Part shown: piece after piece, positions 35,401-47,995 of the stretch
How the letters are laid out: each line of letters opens with the position of its first letter
How positions within the stretch are numbered: position 1 is the first letter of the stretch
Source: Taenia hydatigena
Lineage: Eukaryota; Platyhelminthes; Cestoda; Cyclophyllidea; Taeniidae
Direction of reading: 5' to 3'
NCBI GenBank assembly: GCA_036345935.2
Contig: JADWOT020000031.1
Span: 188,550 to 252,549 of the forward strand
DNA length: 64,000 nucleotides
Position numbers and translations under genes: made by a program
The notes under the pieces: model-generated
Database searches by the model: none
Seen by the model: the letters and a program-made list of their open reading frames with translations, nothing else
Told to the model about the DNA's origin: nothing

Positions 35401-37673
35401 ACGTAGGGGTGGGGAGCATTTTCCGTGGATGGTACTTCCTCAAAATGACTATCGAGTTCGGTGCAACGATCAACACCGTTGTGCACTTAAATTACATTTA
35501 ACTGAGACTGATTATGAAAGAAATAAACGCATGTAAAACATTAAAGCATTATTGCTGTTTGAAATAAGAATGCTTTTAACAAGTGGTCCGTAATATCAGT
35601 AAATTTTGTAAGGCTATCTCCTAATAGTGAAAAGCCGTTTGTCTTTTGTGACCAGTATATTGTATAAGAGAGCAAATTAAGAAACAGATCGTGCGATTGA
35701 CGTCGTAATTGCTAGGTCTTTAGCCTAATGCCCTTGTTTCACAAACTCTCCTCGTCTTTTGCATACAAGCAGGAAAATAACTGTACTCCAAGTACGAGGA
35801 GCAAGAAGCATTAATGCTTTAGACGTTAAAGTGGACGCAACCACAAAATGGAGGCAGAATAACACTCTGAATATGACTTGATGATAGTTTTCATTTGCCA
35901 GTTCACCCACTCAAACGATAATGCAGACCACTACTACCAGAGGGCGACATTATATGGCTCTTTCATGCCACGATAAGCGTAACGCAAGCCATCTCATTGG
36001 TGCAGCGAATGAAGGATTCGCACACTACTATCATGCACGGAATAAACCATCCTCAGCCTCATATGCTAAAGCAAAATCATCTTACTGATTTATTGGCGCT
36101 ACAAATTAATTCTACCTTCTATAAGCCTCTTTGCCTTCATTTTTGCATACCTTCGCGATATTACCTCAATCGGCAGTTGTTCTCCACTGCCACAGTGTAA
36201 CAGACTACCCGAGCCAACAATCTTAAGCATTACTGGCAAACTGCTGCTGTTGCTTGTGCAAAACTGGTGGCAACACTATCAGATTCTCTACCGCTTTATC
36301 ATAGCATTGCCTATTGTTGCGTGAGTCAGCGAGTCGGCACCGATTATTTATTATATTATTATTTAGGGAAAGCGCAACCTTAAAAGGTGCACTCAAATGT
36401 TACTCGGTACGTGCGTTCGGTACTAAAGCAAACCTACTCTCTCGCCCTCTCATTGCATGCGGAAGGTCCACACAAAGGTTCTTGCCAAAACTGATGATAA
36501 GCAGTCCTATGTTTGGACTCATGGCTACACATTAGTTGAAGAGTAACCTCAACAAATGGTCTCTTCATATCCAGTTATTAAGAATGCGGTAAACGAAGTC
36601 TCCTCATGCCACCATTGCTAAGAGATTATAAAATGTTAATAGGAGGCAGAGAAGCAGATTCACTTTCACCAATTTGTCAATATGCATTAGAAAGTGGCGC
36701 TAACGGTAGGCTATTTCGTCAGTTAATTTAAAAATAAGGCCAGTTTTCGAGTCGCCAATTACAAAATCCACTCAGTGAGCTCATTTCGACCAAGAAATTC
36801 GCTTGGTGAGATGCATATTTGTATGACCTTAATTCCTCACACGCAGTGGAGCAGTGATGAATGAACGCTTTTCCGTTGGTGAAGCCAACGCAAATTTGGG
36901 CAATGCCAAAAAATTACCTGCATTTCCAAGTGCTTGTAAACACTTTTACTGCATAAAAAATTTTTAGATTCCGAATGACAGAGATTCAAAAAAAAATGTT
37001 CATTTTGTAGATGTAGCAAAAAACATCAAACTAACAACAAATAAATGAGTAGTAGAACATCAACCTATGCAAAACTATTGTGTGATGTCTCAACAAATAG
37101 GATTGATAAGGCATCCGCCAAAGAATAATAAACAGCCCTAGTCAAATTTTTTTTGAGATCTTGGGTATAGTGCAGAGAAAGGGAGACAATTTTAGTACAA
37201 AGGAGATTGGGATGCAAATGAGGAGTCCTGATATTAACAATAATCAGCAATATGGTGACGAGGCCTGCACATTTTAAACAACCTAATCTTAGCTGAGACC
37301 CACATTTGTGAATCCAATGAATTGGAGTTATTGTAAATACAATGTAAAGGCTATTGAGGATATTCGCAAATGCTGTGGATTGAGGCAAAGTAACATTGCA
37401 CGTTGACTTAAAGGTCAAAATTATTCCATTATGTAAACAGGTAAAAAGCTTTAACCCAGCCTCCAAAATCACTTTATACCAAGGGCCATCACCGACAGTG
37501 GCTGTACGATTGAATGCCTTATGTGCACTATCCTCGCTCTCCTTCTGTTTATTCGAAATTGTTAAAAAAGACTAAGCATACGCCTGCAGCAAAGTAGGAA
37601 AAGAAAAAAGATGGATTTATTTGTGGTCAACATTGTACTCGTCTTGTCTATACCTCTGCATTATGGTTGCAAC
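32406..37673. other. Single-copy spacer between the palindrome arms
   Basis: The 5.27 kb between the arms has no inverted partner and no similarity that I can see to either arm. It is AT-rich. The longest open frame is on the minus strand at 37065-37472 (135 codons). Shorter frames lie at 34149-34379, 35997-36200 and 36314-36535 on the plus strand. None resembles a known domain. A spacer of this size is compatible with a real head-to-head duplication, since a simple hairpin artefact would have little or no spacer, but it does not prove one. Confidence 0.85.
37065..37472 (-). CDS. Unrecognised 135-codon open frame in the spacer
   Basis: This is the longest open frame in the spacer. The predicted product is hydrophobic and rich in Leu, Ile and Thr, with several Cys, and starts MILEAGLKLFTCLHNG. 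I recognise no domain, and splice signals do not clearly bound it. It could be chance in AT-rich DNA or part of an exon. It is present once in this window, unlike the arm sequences. Confidence 0.2.
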   Translation of the reverse strand: MILEAGLKLFTCLHNGIILTFKSTCNVTLPQSTAFANILNSLYIVFTITPIHWIHKCGSQLRLGCLKCAGLVTILLIIVNIRTPHLHPNLLCTKIVSLSLHYTQDLKKNLTRAVYYSLADALSILFVETSHNSFA

Positions 37674-38397
37674 CGAAGACATCACTTGTCCAAATGTTGC
37701 TTCTACTTACCATAGTGTTTGGTGAATTAAAACTTATAGGCCTTACGGCTTAAAGTAAGGGAACGTGCCCTCTTTATCATTGCAAGGAAAACTTCACCTC
37801 TTCAAGGACAAGTTACCAGGAAGCAGGACTTGCTCGATGGGCGGAATTCCTGAAACGGATGGCCACAATCAGTCAAAAAATTTAAACTATGCGTTTAGCC
37901 TGTTGCGTCTGCTCTTGACGCGGCATAATATCAGGCAGAAATAGCGAACGCAGAGCAAGCAGATTGAGCAAAGACTTCTTCGGTAAACATAAATTTTGGG
38001 TTATTCGAGTCGACAAATCACAACTTGTTTTGAATCCTTATGCTTTATACTTCGAAAACAACTTTTACTCTTTAATGTCAAGAATGACAGACACTGGTTT
38101 AAAAGCATCTGGTATGCTAAAACACCTTACTGCAAAAACAACTTTTAATCATTTGCAGAAAAAATTAAGAGAGTGGGTCATTGCTTGGAGTGCATAACGA
38201 AAAAGCAAGCGTTTCAAGTGCAGTGAGTTTTAATCTATGTCGGTATAGTGCAAAGCTTCAATCGAACACGCGAGTGCTGCTCCTCTGAGTCTCAATCACA
38301 TCTAAGTCTAAAGCCAGATTCAGGAGGTAACGTGCTTACCTTTAAATTCACAGCAGGTTCTGTTCCATTTTCCTAAGCAACTTATCATCATCCCTAG

Positions 38398-38486
38398 CGA
38401 AATGGATGTCTACAAATGCAGGCTATGTTCTGCGTCATCGAGAAGTACCGTCCTATGCATTAAGCACTTGCTTCGCGTGCACAACA
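38398..38486 (+). CDS. C2H2 zinc-finger exon A (right arm)
   Basis: After an acceptor (CCCTAG, ending 38397) one base completes a codon. The exon then reads E-M-D-V-Y-K followed by a finger: CRLC, 12 residues, H, 4 residues, H. The donor is ACA|GTAAGC at 38487. The exon ends one base into a codon, and that base joins cleanly with two bases at the start of exon B to keep the frame. C2H2 fingers bind DNA or RNA in the nucleus; the target is unknown. The upstream exon was not found. The 12-residue spacing, shared by exons B and C, and matching phases make a chance match unlikely. Confidence 0.6.
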
Positions 38487-38741
38487 GTAAGCGGATTTCG
38501 ATTTCTATGCGCAATTTACCATGCACATATTTTCAACACGAAAATTCATGTTCGAAGTGGCTTTGTGTATAGATACGCAAGTGTATGAGAGGTTTGTGCC
38601 TGTTTGTAATAGATGAAATGCCTTGAGTAGCATAACTTCTGCTTCAATCGGATTAAAGATGACCTGCTTAAGTAGTTGCTAATTTAGACCATTTACAGCA
38701 CAATTATAGCCTTTTTTTCTCAAATACTTGATGCGCTTTAG

Positions 38742-38816
38742 TTGAAGTAGCTGTGGGTTGTCCGGTTTGCTGGAGGCTTTACAGAACATTTGGGCAGCTG
38801 TTATGGCACCAAAGAG
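38742..38816 (+). CDS. C2H2-type zinc-finger exon B (right arm)
   Basis: The acceptor is GCTTTAG, ending at 38741, after a T-rich tract. The exon encodes EVAVGCPVCWRLYRTFGQLL and then W-H-Q-R. It has C-x2-C, the aromatic and Leu of the finger core at their usual places, and the first His after 12 residues. The donor is AGAG|GTAAAG at 38817. Incoming and outgoing phases are both 1, as in exon C. The second zinc-binding His is missing in the simple splice to exon C, so the finger is degenerate or a small exon was missed in the 302-base intron. Confidence 0.55.
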
Positions 38817-39118
38817 GTAAAGAGAGTTGTTCAGCACCTCCAATATTCTTGCTTCAAATCCGCACATATGTTAAAATTAACACAAGTGCTTTCTTTCATA
38901 CTCTGAAAAATAGACTGGAATCATCATGTGTGTTGTCTGTGTCTTGCTCCATTCGCAACCTATGAGTTACTACTCGGCCATTTCTTCGTATCACATATTT
39001 GTGAGTTTTCCTCCGTATACTTCCAGCTAAATTTAGTCTGAGCACTGATTCTCAGCCATAGCTTTGATTATTTCCGCAAACTGTTCTTAATTGCATATTT
39101 TGTTGCATCACACCGCAG

Positions 39119-39223
39119 TCGTGAGAATGGAGAATTCAGAAACCCGCATTCACTGCACAGAGTGCTACGCAGAATGTGCAGCACTAGTAACATTACTAGA
39201 ACATATGCAATCATGCCATTTAG
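39119..39223 (+). CDS. C2H2 zinc-finger exon C (right arm)
   Basis: The acceptor is CACCGCAG, ending at 39118. The exon encodes a lead of about 12 residues and then a finger: CTEC, 12 residues, H, 4 residues, H. The donor is TTAG|GTATGT at 39224, again one base into a codon. What follows is unclear: reading through the donor gives a stop at about 39298, and an acceptor at 39259 gives a short tail to the same stop. The gene may end here or continue through an exon I did not identify. Confidence 0.58.
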
Positions 39224-39846
39224 GTATGTGCTGCTTCATCCACCCGGCATATTTTGCAGTGGCTATTTATTATAACGCTCTAATATTTTCTGCTTTATAG
39301 GCATTTGGTTCGCAATATTTACGTAGGACACAAGCGTGTGCTATTACGTCAGCAAAATATGTAAGTTTTGGTGATCTATAGGTTAATTCATTCCCTTTTT
39401 TGGTAGAAACCGATGGCTTATTAAGACGAGAGCATTCATTGTAGCGAAGTCTTGACTTCAAGACAAAAGGGCATTTCGGACGTCATGTAAGCAGACCTGA
39501 CTGTACGGACTTAATGGGCGTTGCTTGGTCGATGTGACAATGTAAACCTCGTATCGCATTGCGTCGCTTCAAATCTCATCAGTAGCTTAATGACAATAGA
39601 CAGCTACATGGTGCCTTTAAATAATAAACAGTTGGGCATGATTTTACAAGCCATTGGTTTTTTAAATGCGGTGCACACGTAACTACAAATATATTAAATA
39701 CACATTTACCTGCGCTTCAGCGCTATCCGGCGAGCTGCCCTGATCTACCTTCCGCAAAAATATACTCAGCTATGAGCTTTGCCAATAGGCATGTGCCATA
39801 AATATGGCGAGAATTATGCTTTTATTGCTATTTTTTATGCTGGTCA

Positions 39847-40263
39847 ATGTTACTCATGAAGGTGTATCGCCGCTTATATATTATGATGTGGCGAAAATGC
39901 GAAAAGGTTATAGTGTATCAAAATGATCATAAAGCAGGCAATAAATTTGAGGCTGTAAAAGAGGGCGTTCTTCTTGAAACAAATCGGCATACCTATGGCA
40001 GAGCCATTTTCAAAGTTTCTCAAAACCACATGGCAAAACGGATCATCATTACCCGATACTGCTTGGCATGGAACTTCATAGGATTCTACTGCGAACGTCA
40101 AAACGGTCAGTTTTTCCCAATGTTTGCACTGGAATTATGTTTGGTAATCGCCTTTAAAGCGAAGAATAGCCACTACATTACGGCATACGACTTATTCGTT
40201 CCCTGGTCGACAAAAGACTTACTGCACCATTGTGCGGTGATGAGTAATCAGAATGCAGAATAG
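39847..40263 (+). CDS. Unrecognised 138-codon open frame (right arm)
   Basis: This is the longest open frame in the arm. The product is basic and rich in Cys, His, Tyr and Trp (for example CLAWNFIGFYCERQNG), with no domain I know. A 40-codon frame starting at 39804 overlaps its 5' end in another frame. That frame begins MARIMLLLLFFMLVNVTHEG, which looks like a signal peptide. The two could be exons of a secreted-protein gene or unrelated frames. No strong splice signals were seen. Confidence 0.25.
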   Translation: MLLMKVYRRLYIMMWRKCEKVIVYQNDHKAGNKFEAVKEGVLLETNRHTYGRAIFKVSQNHMAKRIIITRYCLAWNFIGFYCERQNGQFFPMFALELCLVIAFKAKNSHYITAYDLFVPWSTKDLLHHCAVMSNQNAE

Positions 40264-40532
40264 GAAGGCGTTTAAGGAATGCAGAAAAGACAGATGCGTT
40301 GAGCTTGAATGCTGTATACGAGAAAATCAGGCGTCAAAATAAGTAAGTATCAAAGCAGAGAACAAAAAACAGAAATGAAGAAGTGAAAATTAGTCAAGAC
40401 GATAGGGTATGAGGTGCCACTAAAGGAGAAAAATTATGACTGCCAACTTTCAAAGTAGGTTACATTAAACTATGCCAGAGATTCAGGCGTACCACACTCA
40501 GGTGAAAACTGTCTTCGATGTACTAATTTTGA

Positions 40533-40739
40533 GTGTTATTTTGCTACCATTGTGCGTTTGATCGCGGTTTATCAGAAGCTGGACTTCTTTGCATCCACGT
40601 TCTTACCACGAGTTCTTCAGTCACTGTAGCCTATTCCATTTTATTTTTCGTTTTTTATTGCTTCTACAAAATAAGCCATTCACTCCTACGATTCCTGTGC
40701 TTAATTCGCTTTAATATTTTCCGCATTTCATTCGAGTGA
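40533..40739 (+). CDS. Possible further zinc-finger exon (right arm; mirror 29340-29546 minus)
   Basis: An open frame begins after TTTTGAG and encodes L-F-C-Y-H-C-A-F, 14 residues after the second Cys to a His, then a Thr/Ser-rich and hydrophobic tail. The phase after that putative acceptor would be 1, like exons B and C. Spacing is two residues longer than in the three firm fingers, and a second His is lacking. It may be a degenerate finger or chance. Confidence 0.25.
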   Translation: MLFCYHCAFDRGLSEAGLLCIHVLTTSSSVTVAYSILFFVFYCFYKISHSLLRFLCLIRFNIFRISFE

Positions 40740-43193
40740 TGATAGCACCAATATCTCAACCTAGTTGGATGGCATTTTCCCCAGTACAAGTTCTCTTATT
40801 CGGCACCACCCACCCACCAAATCATAAAAGGTAGTGTACTAACCACCAATCACCCATTTTGAAGTATGACGAAATTTCCATGCATTATACTAGCTTAATT
40901 ATGATGAGGAAATTTATTCGTATTACTTTCAATTTCTTGCGCTTTTACAAATGAGGTTCACGATATTCAGCCTTCACGACTCATCTAACCCTACTTCCAG
41001 CAAGCACCTTATTGCTTCTCAAGTTTGCCACTCATATAAATCAATTCTTGTGGTGGCTAGGCTAATCAAGACCGCTTGGAAGGGTCTAAATTCTTCGTTT
41101 TGCTTCCTCATTCTTTAATTTTATGCTTATGGTCCCTTCGCAAACTGCAATTGTCACGTCAGGTGAAGTGGATTGAATGTTTCGCAATCACTGAAGGTGC
41201 TGATGACCTTAGGTTATGCTACCTGCAATTTATAAATTGTAGTAGCAGGGCGACAGCCAAAGCATCAGTACTTTGGGTATGAGAGTGGATAAATAAGGCA
41301 GTTCACCAAAAGTGTAGTGTAGTGGGATAAATGACAGTAGATACTATGTACTAAGGGTTCACCTGGAGCGTGCTTTTGAGTTGTCCGAGGTGACAAAGCT
41401 GCGGAAGTTTTGCTAAGAAATTGGAATTTATTTACATTCTAGGCTGTTGTTTGATTTGCTGTAGTGCGATAAGGACTGCCATTAAGAACACGCAACTAAC
41501 CTCTTGAAATAAATGAACCAATTGAGAGCTTAGTTATGTAATTAGGCGCGCATGCGATGGTAATACATGCGAATAGATATAATAATGAGAAATTAGTGTT
41601 AGCGATTATAAGCGCTAGCATTTTTTCATTTAGAACATTAGAGGAGGAGCCACAGTGCACAACTTAACAAATGAGTAGCGACCTGGATTTGATAAATTGG
41701 CGATGCGCAAAACAAGAAATTGAAAACTAAGGAAGCATTATAAAAGTTATTCATGAATAAGGAACTAGTGGATGCACTTTCTTTTGTCAAGCATCTGCTG
41801 GCTACCGCTTGTAGTAGAGACAGTAGACACCACATCAACTTTCTCTCCATTGCTTTGCTCTCTTCCCTATCACTATTTGACTCAACTGGCTGGCTAATTA
41901 ACTTGGTTATAAGTGCAATGCCGAAAATAGACGAGTTAATAAAAAGGGTATTTTAAAGTGTGAAATGTGTCGTAGTTTCTACGTTCACATCTTTCTCCTC
42001 TTCTCTCCTTCTTCTCCTCAACTGGCTCTACCTTTGCCTCCTCTGCTCAAATCCATCTCCTTCATTCGCGTTGCCACAGTGGCTTCACTACGATTAGCGA
42101 TGATGACGTGAGAGAGTTGGATTTTATCTGAATGGCTGGCAAGTGACACCAATCCGCTTGCTCATCCATGTCCAACCACTAGATCGTCACAACCAGCTGG
42201 CAGGACTGGTCACATCCTGACTCATCATCCTCCACCAATTTTGCGTTGTTGTCGGCGCTTTAAACTGATCCCTTTAGACTCCCGTTCCCAGCTTCCCTCT
42301 AAATGCCGCAAGCGGGCCTCGAGTAAGGAGAGAAATTACAATGCTTGAACCTAAGTGAAGGGGGCGGAATGGATGCTGAGGTCCTTAGTAGGAAAAAAAG
42401 GAAGCACTTACCAAAGTGTTCGATGTCATTGTCAGGAAACGATGATGTTTACGTGAGAAAGGGTAGAGTCAGGGAAGGTGGAGACAGGGGAGGGGGTAAG
42501 GGTTGAGAAAGATGAGTGATGGCCGGTCTTAGTGGGTGCAAGGCGCTACCACATTAGCAGTAGTTGTGATCGCCCCTGCATCAGTGCTGGTGGCGGTGGT
42601 ATGGTAGGTAGACTTCGACATCCATTTGCATCCTCAAAGATATCCTGAGGAAAGGAATGCGCAAGCTGCATTAGTGCCATACTTACTGCTGGTGAGTCAG
42701 TGTAATATGGAATTACAGGTGAGCGTTTCGCATCCTGCAAGCTGACGTTCTCGAAGGCGGCCATTTCTTTGGAATATGGACGCCGTGAAATGACTCTGAA
42801 CAGTGCTTTATTGCAGCGTGCCTCACTTTTACTTCTTTCTCCCATCTATTCCTGAGCTAATTCACTTGCCAACTGATCTAACCATCTGACTGAGGAAATC
42901 ATGAAGCCATTGACCCAATGAAACAAATTCAAAGTTTTTCGAGTAGCCCACTTGCTGAGGTTAATCACAGTTTTCTTTTTTAAGTGGCTTACACCGGAAC
43001 GAGAGGTAAGGAAAAGGAGAGGAAACAGATGGCACAAGAAGAGGATAGGCGAGAAGGAGGGGCTGGTAGCATGACTTACTCCTAATTTCTAAGATATCGA
43101 TCGGCTTTGGCCTTTTTATGCCTCCGGAATGGTCGATTGGAAGTTAAGGATGAATATAAGACCCCATGCTAGTAGAAAACGAAGCAAGAGGCA

Positions 43194-43424
43194 TTGACGA
43201 ACAACAGAATTACAGGGACGAAACCGCAAAGAAAGATGAATGGTAGAAGACAATGCAAGGCGTGTGTGAGCATGTATGGCTCTTTTTTGTATGGTGGATC
43301 AATCAAATGTGACATGTGTGAATCGATTAGCAGCACAAGTCATTGCGAGTTGTCTCTCGGTGCTGTCTGGTGCAAACTTTACACAGTTTCTTTGAGTTCA
43401 TGTCTGCAACCCGTCTGGCTGTGA
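43194..43424 (+). CDS. Cys-rich open frame (right arm; mirror 26655-26885 minus)
   Basis: The frame encodes a basic start (QRKMNGRR), then CKAC, 14 residues including SFLYGG, CDMC, and further Cys at SHC and VWC. Paired C-x2-C motifs suggest zinc binding. The first part recalls the first finger of a nuclear-receptor DNA-binding domain with one extra residue; the second part does not fit. A transposase C-terminal Cys cluster is another option. No splice sites were settled. Confidence 0.25.
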   Translation: MTNNRITGTKPQRKMNGRRQCKACVSMYGSFLYGGSIKCDMCESISSTSHCELSLGAVWCKLYTVSLSSCLQPVWL

Positions 43425-45109
43425 CTTAAATGGCGTCAGAAGCCCCAGAAGGACTAAACAATTCCCAACTGAGCTCCGTTTGTCCTTGTAGAAGATGGAC
43501 ATGCTGCAAACGGTCTCTGTACCCTCTGTAGTCTCGCAACATGCACATCAGTAGTGACAAAGAAATAGAATCTCATCGCTGATTCCCATCCCCTGAAATG
43601 ACGTGTTTTGCTACTTCCGTAAAAAATTTTGTTAGTTCCTTTGTAGCCTTATGAATTGCCTTGCCTGATCCGGCTTCTGCTCTCACTTTAACTGCTTTGT
43701 ATAATGCAACTTTTGATTATGCTCTTGCCATTTTAGCATAATTGCGAAACTTGTAAGTAAATAGACAGAAGAGAAGGTGGGACCATAGCTTGGTGCGAAG
43801 ACAAACCCTGAGAGGGGGATCCTAGTTTGTAAATGACGGTAAGGCACCCCAGTCAAGCATTTGTATCCAAGGCATTGGCACCGTCGTCTACATCCATGTC
43901 AGTGGCGATAGCGAGCACGAAAGTTACTGACATGGTTTCGAACTTAAGTGGTCCTCTGCAAGGGGTGTAGACCAAAGGCACCAGTGCGGAAACAAATTCC
44001 TCTTCCCTGTATGTGCACCGAAGGAGCTAAGAAGTGAACCTTAGAGCAGATCACCTCTCAATAATGGCAATGGTCGTGATAGTTCTGGCTCACATCGTCA
44101 CAACATTCATTTCTTCAAACGCCTGATTGTTCCTTTATCCGTGTTTGAGATGAACAAGTAGTACGTCATCGAACAAAACTTTGACAGCTTTCAGCTTGGT
44201 GTCAGAGCGTTTGTGCTTAAACTAGCCCTAAGTAGGTCAGCGAACAAATGGAATCATTCAACCTCCTTAGTCACCATTTCTTACACGTCTGCCATAAAAG
44301 GTACCGTCCGTTTGGACCACTCAGGACAACAAAATCCAGTTTGGCCTCATCATCCACCTTAATATAAATTCAGTTCTTTCCCCGGTGATTAGTCACCAAT
44401 AATTAAGGTCGACAGTTGGCGTGGCAGAGATAAGACCAACTCGTCCAATATAAACGAACCAACTAGACAGTTGTTCCACTTTAGCTCCCTCACTCACCCC
44501 TGCTTTACCATGTTTAATCCTGAACCAAGCAAAACAGCATTTATCGGGTTTCCATTCCTCTAGCTTCTCCTACCTATTAATCGCTTACAAGCTTGGTTGA
44601 AAAAGACCACCATTGTGCAAAGTTCTTGATGCACACCACGAAAATGCAAGGAAGATGATGTAGAGTAATTTGTGATTGCCACCAATAAGAATGCTTGCAA
44701 AGCTAGTGCAGTTGCAGATTAAGTAACGACTCACCTTCCCACTTACGCATTTTGGCACGAGGAATGCCACGAATTCTATTCAACGTCGTCAACGAAGCTC
44801 AATAACCCATTTGATACAGAACAATCAAATCCTTTTCTCTAAGGCCCGCGCCTACTGTCCTTTAAATTGAGCTCTAGTAAATATTGACCCACCGCATAAA
44901 GCAGAACCTCTAAATTGATTTTCAATTATTTGATTTGCGAATTTTACCGTGTTATTCTGATACTGTATGGCCCAATCGCTGGTGTTTAAGCACTGCAAGC
45001 TCTCAAAGCCAAGAGTGCGTTATTCTAGCACATTGAAATTTTAAAAAAAATGACTTAACGATTTGACACAGATTTCCAGAATTTAATGCTTAACTTTTTG
45101 AAACTCTAG

Positions 45110-45400
45110 TTGGCATGTTATGGTTTTTTTGCCCATGCTTATCGGATGACGCACAAGGTCATAGCAGAGATTCAGCCCACTTCGAATGAGCGTGTCCTTT
45201 GTCAAAGGTGTGGACGATGGCTTGCATGTTTGGTAAACGAACCTGATGTACAGGTTCGCGTGCAACTGGTCACCAATCATCTGATGATTGGACCACTTTT
45301 TCAATACGAGTGTCTTTGCAGGCATTTTCGCCTTTCTTCACTCCCTTCTTCTTCTGCTGTCGCTATAAGAAGATTGACTGGTGCGAGCCATCTTAAATAA
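45110..45400 (+). CDS. Open frame with C-x2-C near the gypsy end (right arm; mirror 24681-24971 minus)
   Basis: This 96-codon frame contains FFAHAYRMTH and then RVLCQRCGRWLACL, with a GTAAAC donor-like site after the latter. It could be a finger-type exon on the same strand as exons A-C. It runs antisense to the possible LTR remnant of the gypsy fragment, and two perfect hairpins lie inside it, so chance is also likely. Confidence 0.2.
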   Translation: MACYGFFAHAYRMTHKVIAEIQPTSNERVLCQRCGRWLACLVNEPDVQVRVQLVTNHLMIGPLFQYECLCRHFRLSSLPSSSAVAIRRLTGASHLK

Positions 45401-47248
45401 AACACAGGGCGGATATGTGGTGATAGGACCAAAATTATCACGACTATCACGTGCGTCAACGACCAGGTTAAAATTGTCATCCTGCCTCTCGCCTACGAAG
45501 CGCAGGTAAAGAACATAAGTATTACACAGCCATCGAGTGGTTGTCTTTCTTTGACAGTTGTGCAGGCTTCAACCTCGTAACAGACCATCGAGGAACCTTT
45601 GTAGGGTTGCATCCTATTGTTATGGAAAGTTATTGGTTGGGTACAGAGTCTGTCTCTCCTCCATGGGTGGTAAAACTTGCGATGCGTTCTGGACGGAGGA
45701 ATGGGTCTGCATATTCGGACGAGACGTCCTTTGTGGTAGACGTTGGGTTGACAGCGCTTGTCACAGTATTTCTTCTGTTTATTATGAGACATTTACGAGT
45801 GTCGCTGAGCAAAATACGTATTTTTTATTGCTTCTATTAGACGCGGTCCGTACTCCGGGGGCATTGTCGGTTGCCGCTTCCATGCTGGGTGAGATGATTT
45901 AGGAGAGAATCTCATTTTACGGGCTGTGAGAAACTTGCATAAAGAAACACCAGGTGATGCATGGACTGCAGCTCCATACGCAAGAGTGCATCCCAGGTTT
46001 ATATCCCAATCTTTAAGCCGTGCCTCCTTGGTAAAAGTCTTATGTAGTCCCATTAGGAAGTGACTCGTTCTCTCTACTCACAAGCTGTTCTGCAGGCATC
46101 CAGGTGTCGTGCGCACCTTTGCGATTCCAAGGGCCTTTCATAGTTCAGTAAAGAGTCGGCATTCGAAATTAGGACTTTGATTGCTATGGACTGATTCAGG
46201 TTCTTGTTTTAACAAATCCAAAAATAGAAGAAGATTAGCGTGACTATCTCAGCGTCTTGCGAATTCATGGGTTCCTCTTCGGATACTTCCGTGAAGTAGT
46301 CAGCCATAACCGGAAGATATCGGTTTCGTTTCTCGGTAAGTGGCAGAGGACCCATAATATATATACCCACTCTTATGCCCAGGAATTTCGTAGGCATGGG
46401 CTGCAGAGATGCGAGAATTTCGGAGTAAGGCTTCTTGAAACTGCTGCAAGCAATGCAGGTTCCGCAGAAGTTTTGCACGTCTAAGGTAGGAAAGGACCAC
46501 CAGTTTCATTTGCACGAGACCTCCACCATCTATTTGTGCCTAAATGACCCAATCACTCGTGCCACTCTCAAAGGACTACTCGTATCAGAGAACGTGGAAC
46601 AACTGGGTGCTTAGGAGACGTGGAAACTTCTTGCGAACATTGATACTCCTCCTCGAGGAAGAGTTTTGACCACTGTTGCCATATTCGCCTGGTTGTCATG
46701 CTGGGCGAGTCCATCTCTTCCGCAGTGGACTTATATAAAAGTGCCAGATATCGCTCGTATACCAGAGCCGTGTCGGGATTCGCACTCTGCGTGTTTCTTA
46801 ACTGGTGTTTAGCAGGCTCGCTCAAAAACAGCGCACTCAATGCACCGCTATTTATTTCTGCTATGAAAGGTCTGTGGGATAATGCATCTGCGTTGCTATG
46901 CCTGTTCCCTTATCTGCACTGCACTGCACTGCACTGTACTGTAACGTCATATTATTGCAGTTCTCCGTACCAGCGTGTAACCAAACAGTCGATATCTTTC
47001 ATTGTTTTAATCAGCTCAGTACCTAAAGTTCTGTTTTTACTTTGAACTGTTTCGCTATCAGGTAGTGCTTGAAGTGTCAAACCATCGTGCGCATAGCGGA
47101 TGGTACACATTCTGTTGCACTCTTCTGTCTCACTTTTTGTTCTGGCTAGCGTTATCGTAGGTGATGACGTGTTCTCTGCCTTCTTTGCCCTCTGCCAAAG
47201 TACACTACACACAGCCGCGTCACCAGAGTCCGTGTCTGGTACAAAGTG
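45341..47248 (-). mobile_element. Decayed Ty3/gypsy fragment (right arm copy)
   Basis: This is the mirror of 22833-24740. RNase H parts lie at about 46858-47248 and integrase parts at 45591-46840. The lesions are shared with the left copy, including both changed catalytic positions. One private difference lies at 47084, where a Glu codon of the left copy reads Asp. Confidence 0.8.
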
Positions 47249-47995
47249 TGGCAAGTTCTCGAATCCTTATTATCATTGAAGCTATGCCCACTCATCATCA
47301 CATTTATTGGAGGTAGAGATGGGGATTAAGTGGATTTAGGCGGCAGTGTATTATGGACCGTAGGATAAAAGGAAGAAAGCGACCAAGCGAGTGGTGCATT
47401 TGTTTAAGAAACGACTTATTCCTCGCTCTTAGTCCAGCATTTGAACTTACTATGATGCCATTGTTGAGTAAAGCATTCCCAACATGATGATAGTTTACTG
47501 GAGGAAAAGTAACAACACAATGATTTGTCGACACCGAATTCGTTCTACTCAACCGTCCGTTCATGCAAACTGTCAATACTGCTCAACTAAGCTCCTGCAA
47601 GGTGGTGTACATTGTGTTTAGCCATTAAAAGAAAAAATAATGAATGCATTAATCTTCTACGGGTCCTTCTGATCCACGGGCAGTGTTATGGCACCAAAAA
47701 GATGGAAGAGATTACGAGAAGATAGCAGTTATATGGCGTTCATTGGCACCTACTCCTCTTAGACGCAACAGGTTACAAGGTAATTAAATGTGAAGCAGAA
47801 TGGCAAAAATCCTTAGATATTTGACTAGGCTGTTTTCTACTGAAATTGTAGGATTCTACTTAGTTAAAAAAGGAACTTAAGTTCTAAGCTATCTTTATCC
47901 CAGTTTTTGGGTATGTCAGGATTTCCATGAGGATGATTAATAGAGTGACCTTAGAGTAGATGCCATAATAAAGACTACCAAAAATGATTTTTCAG

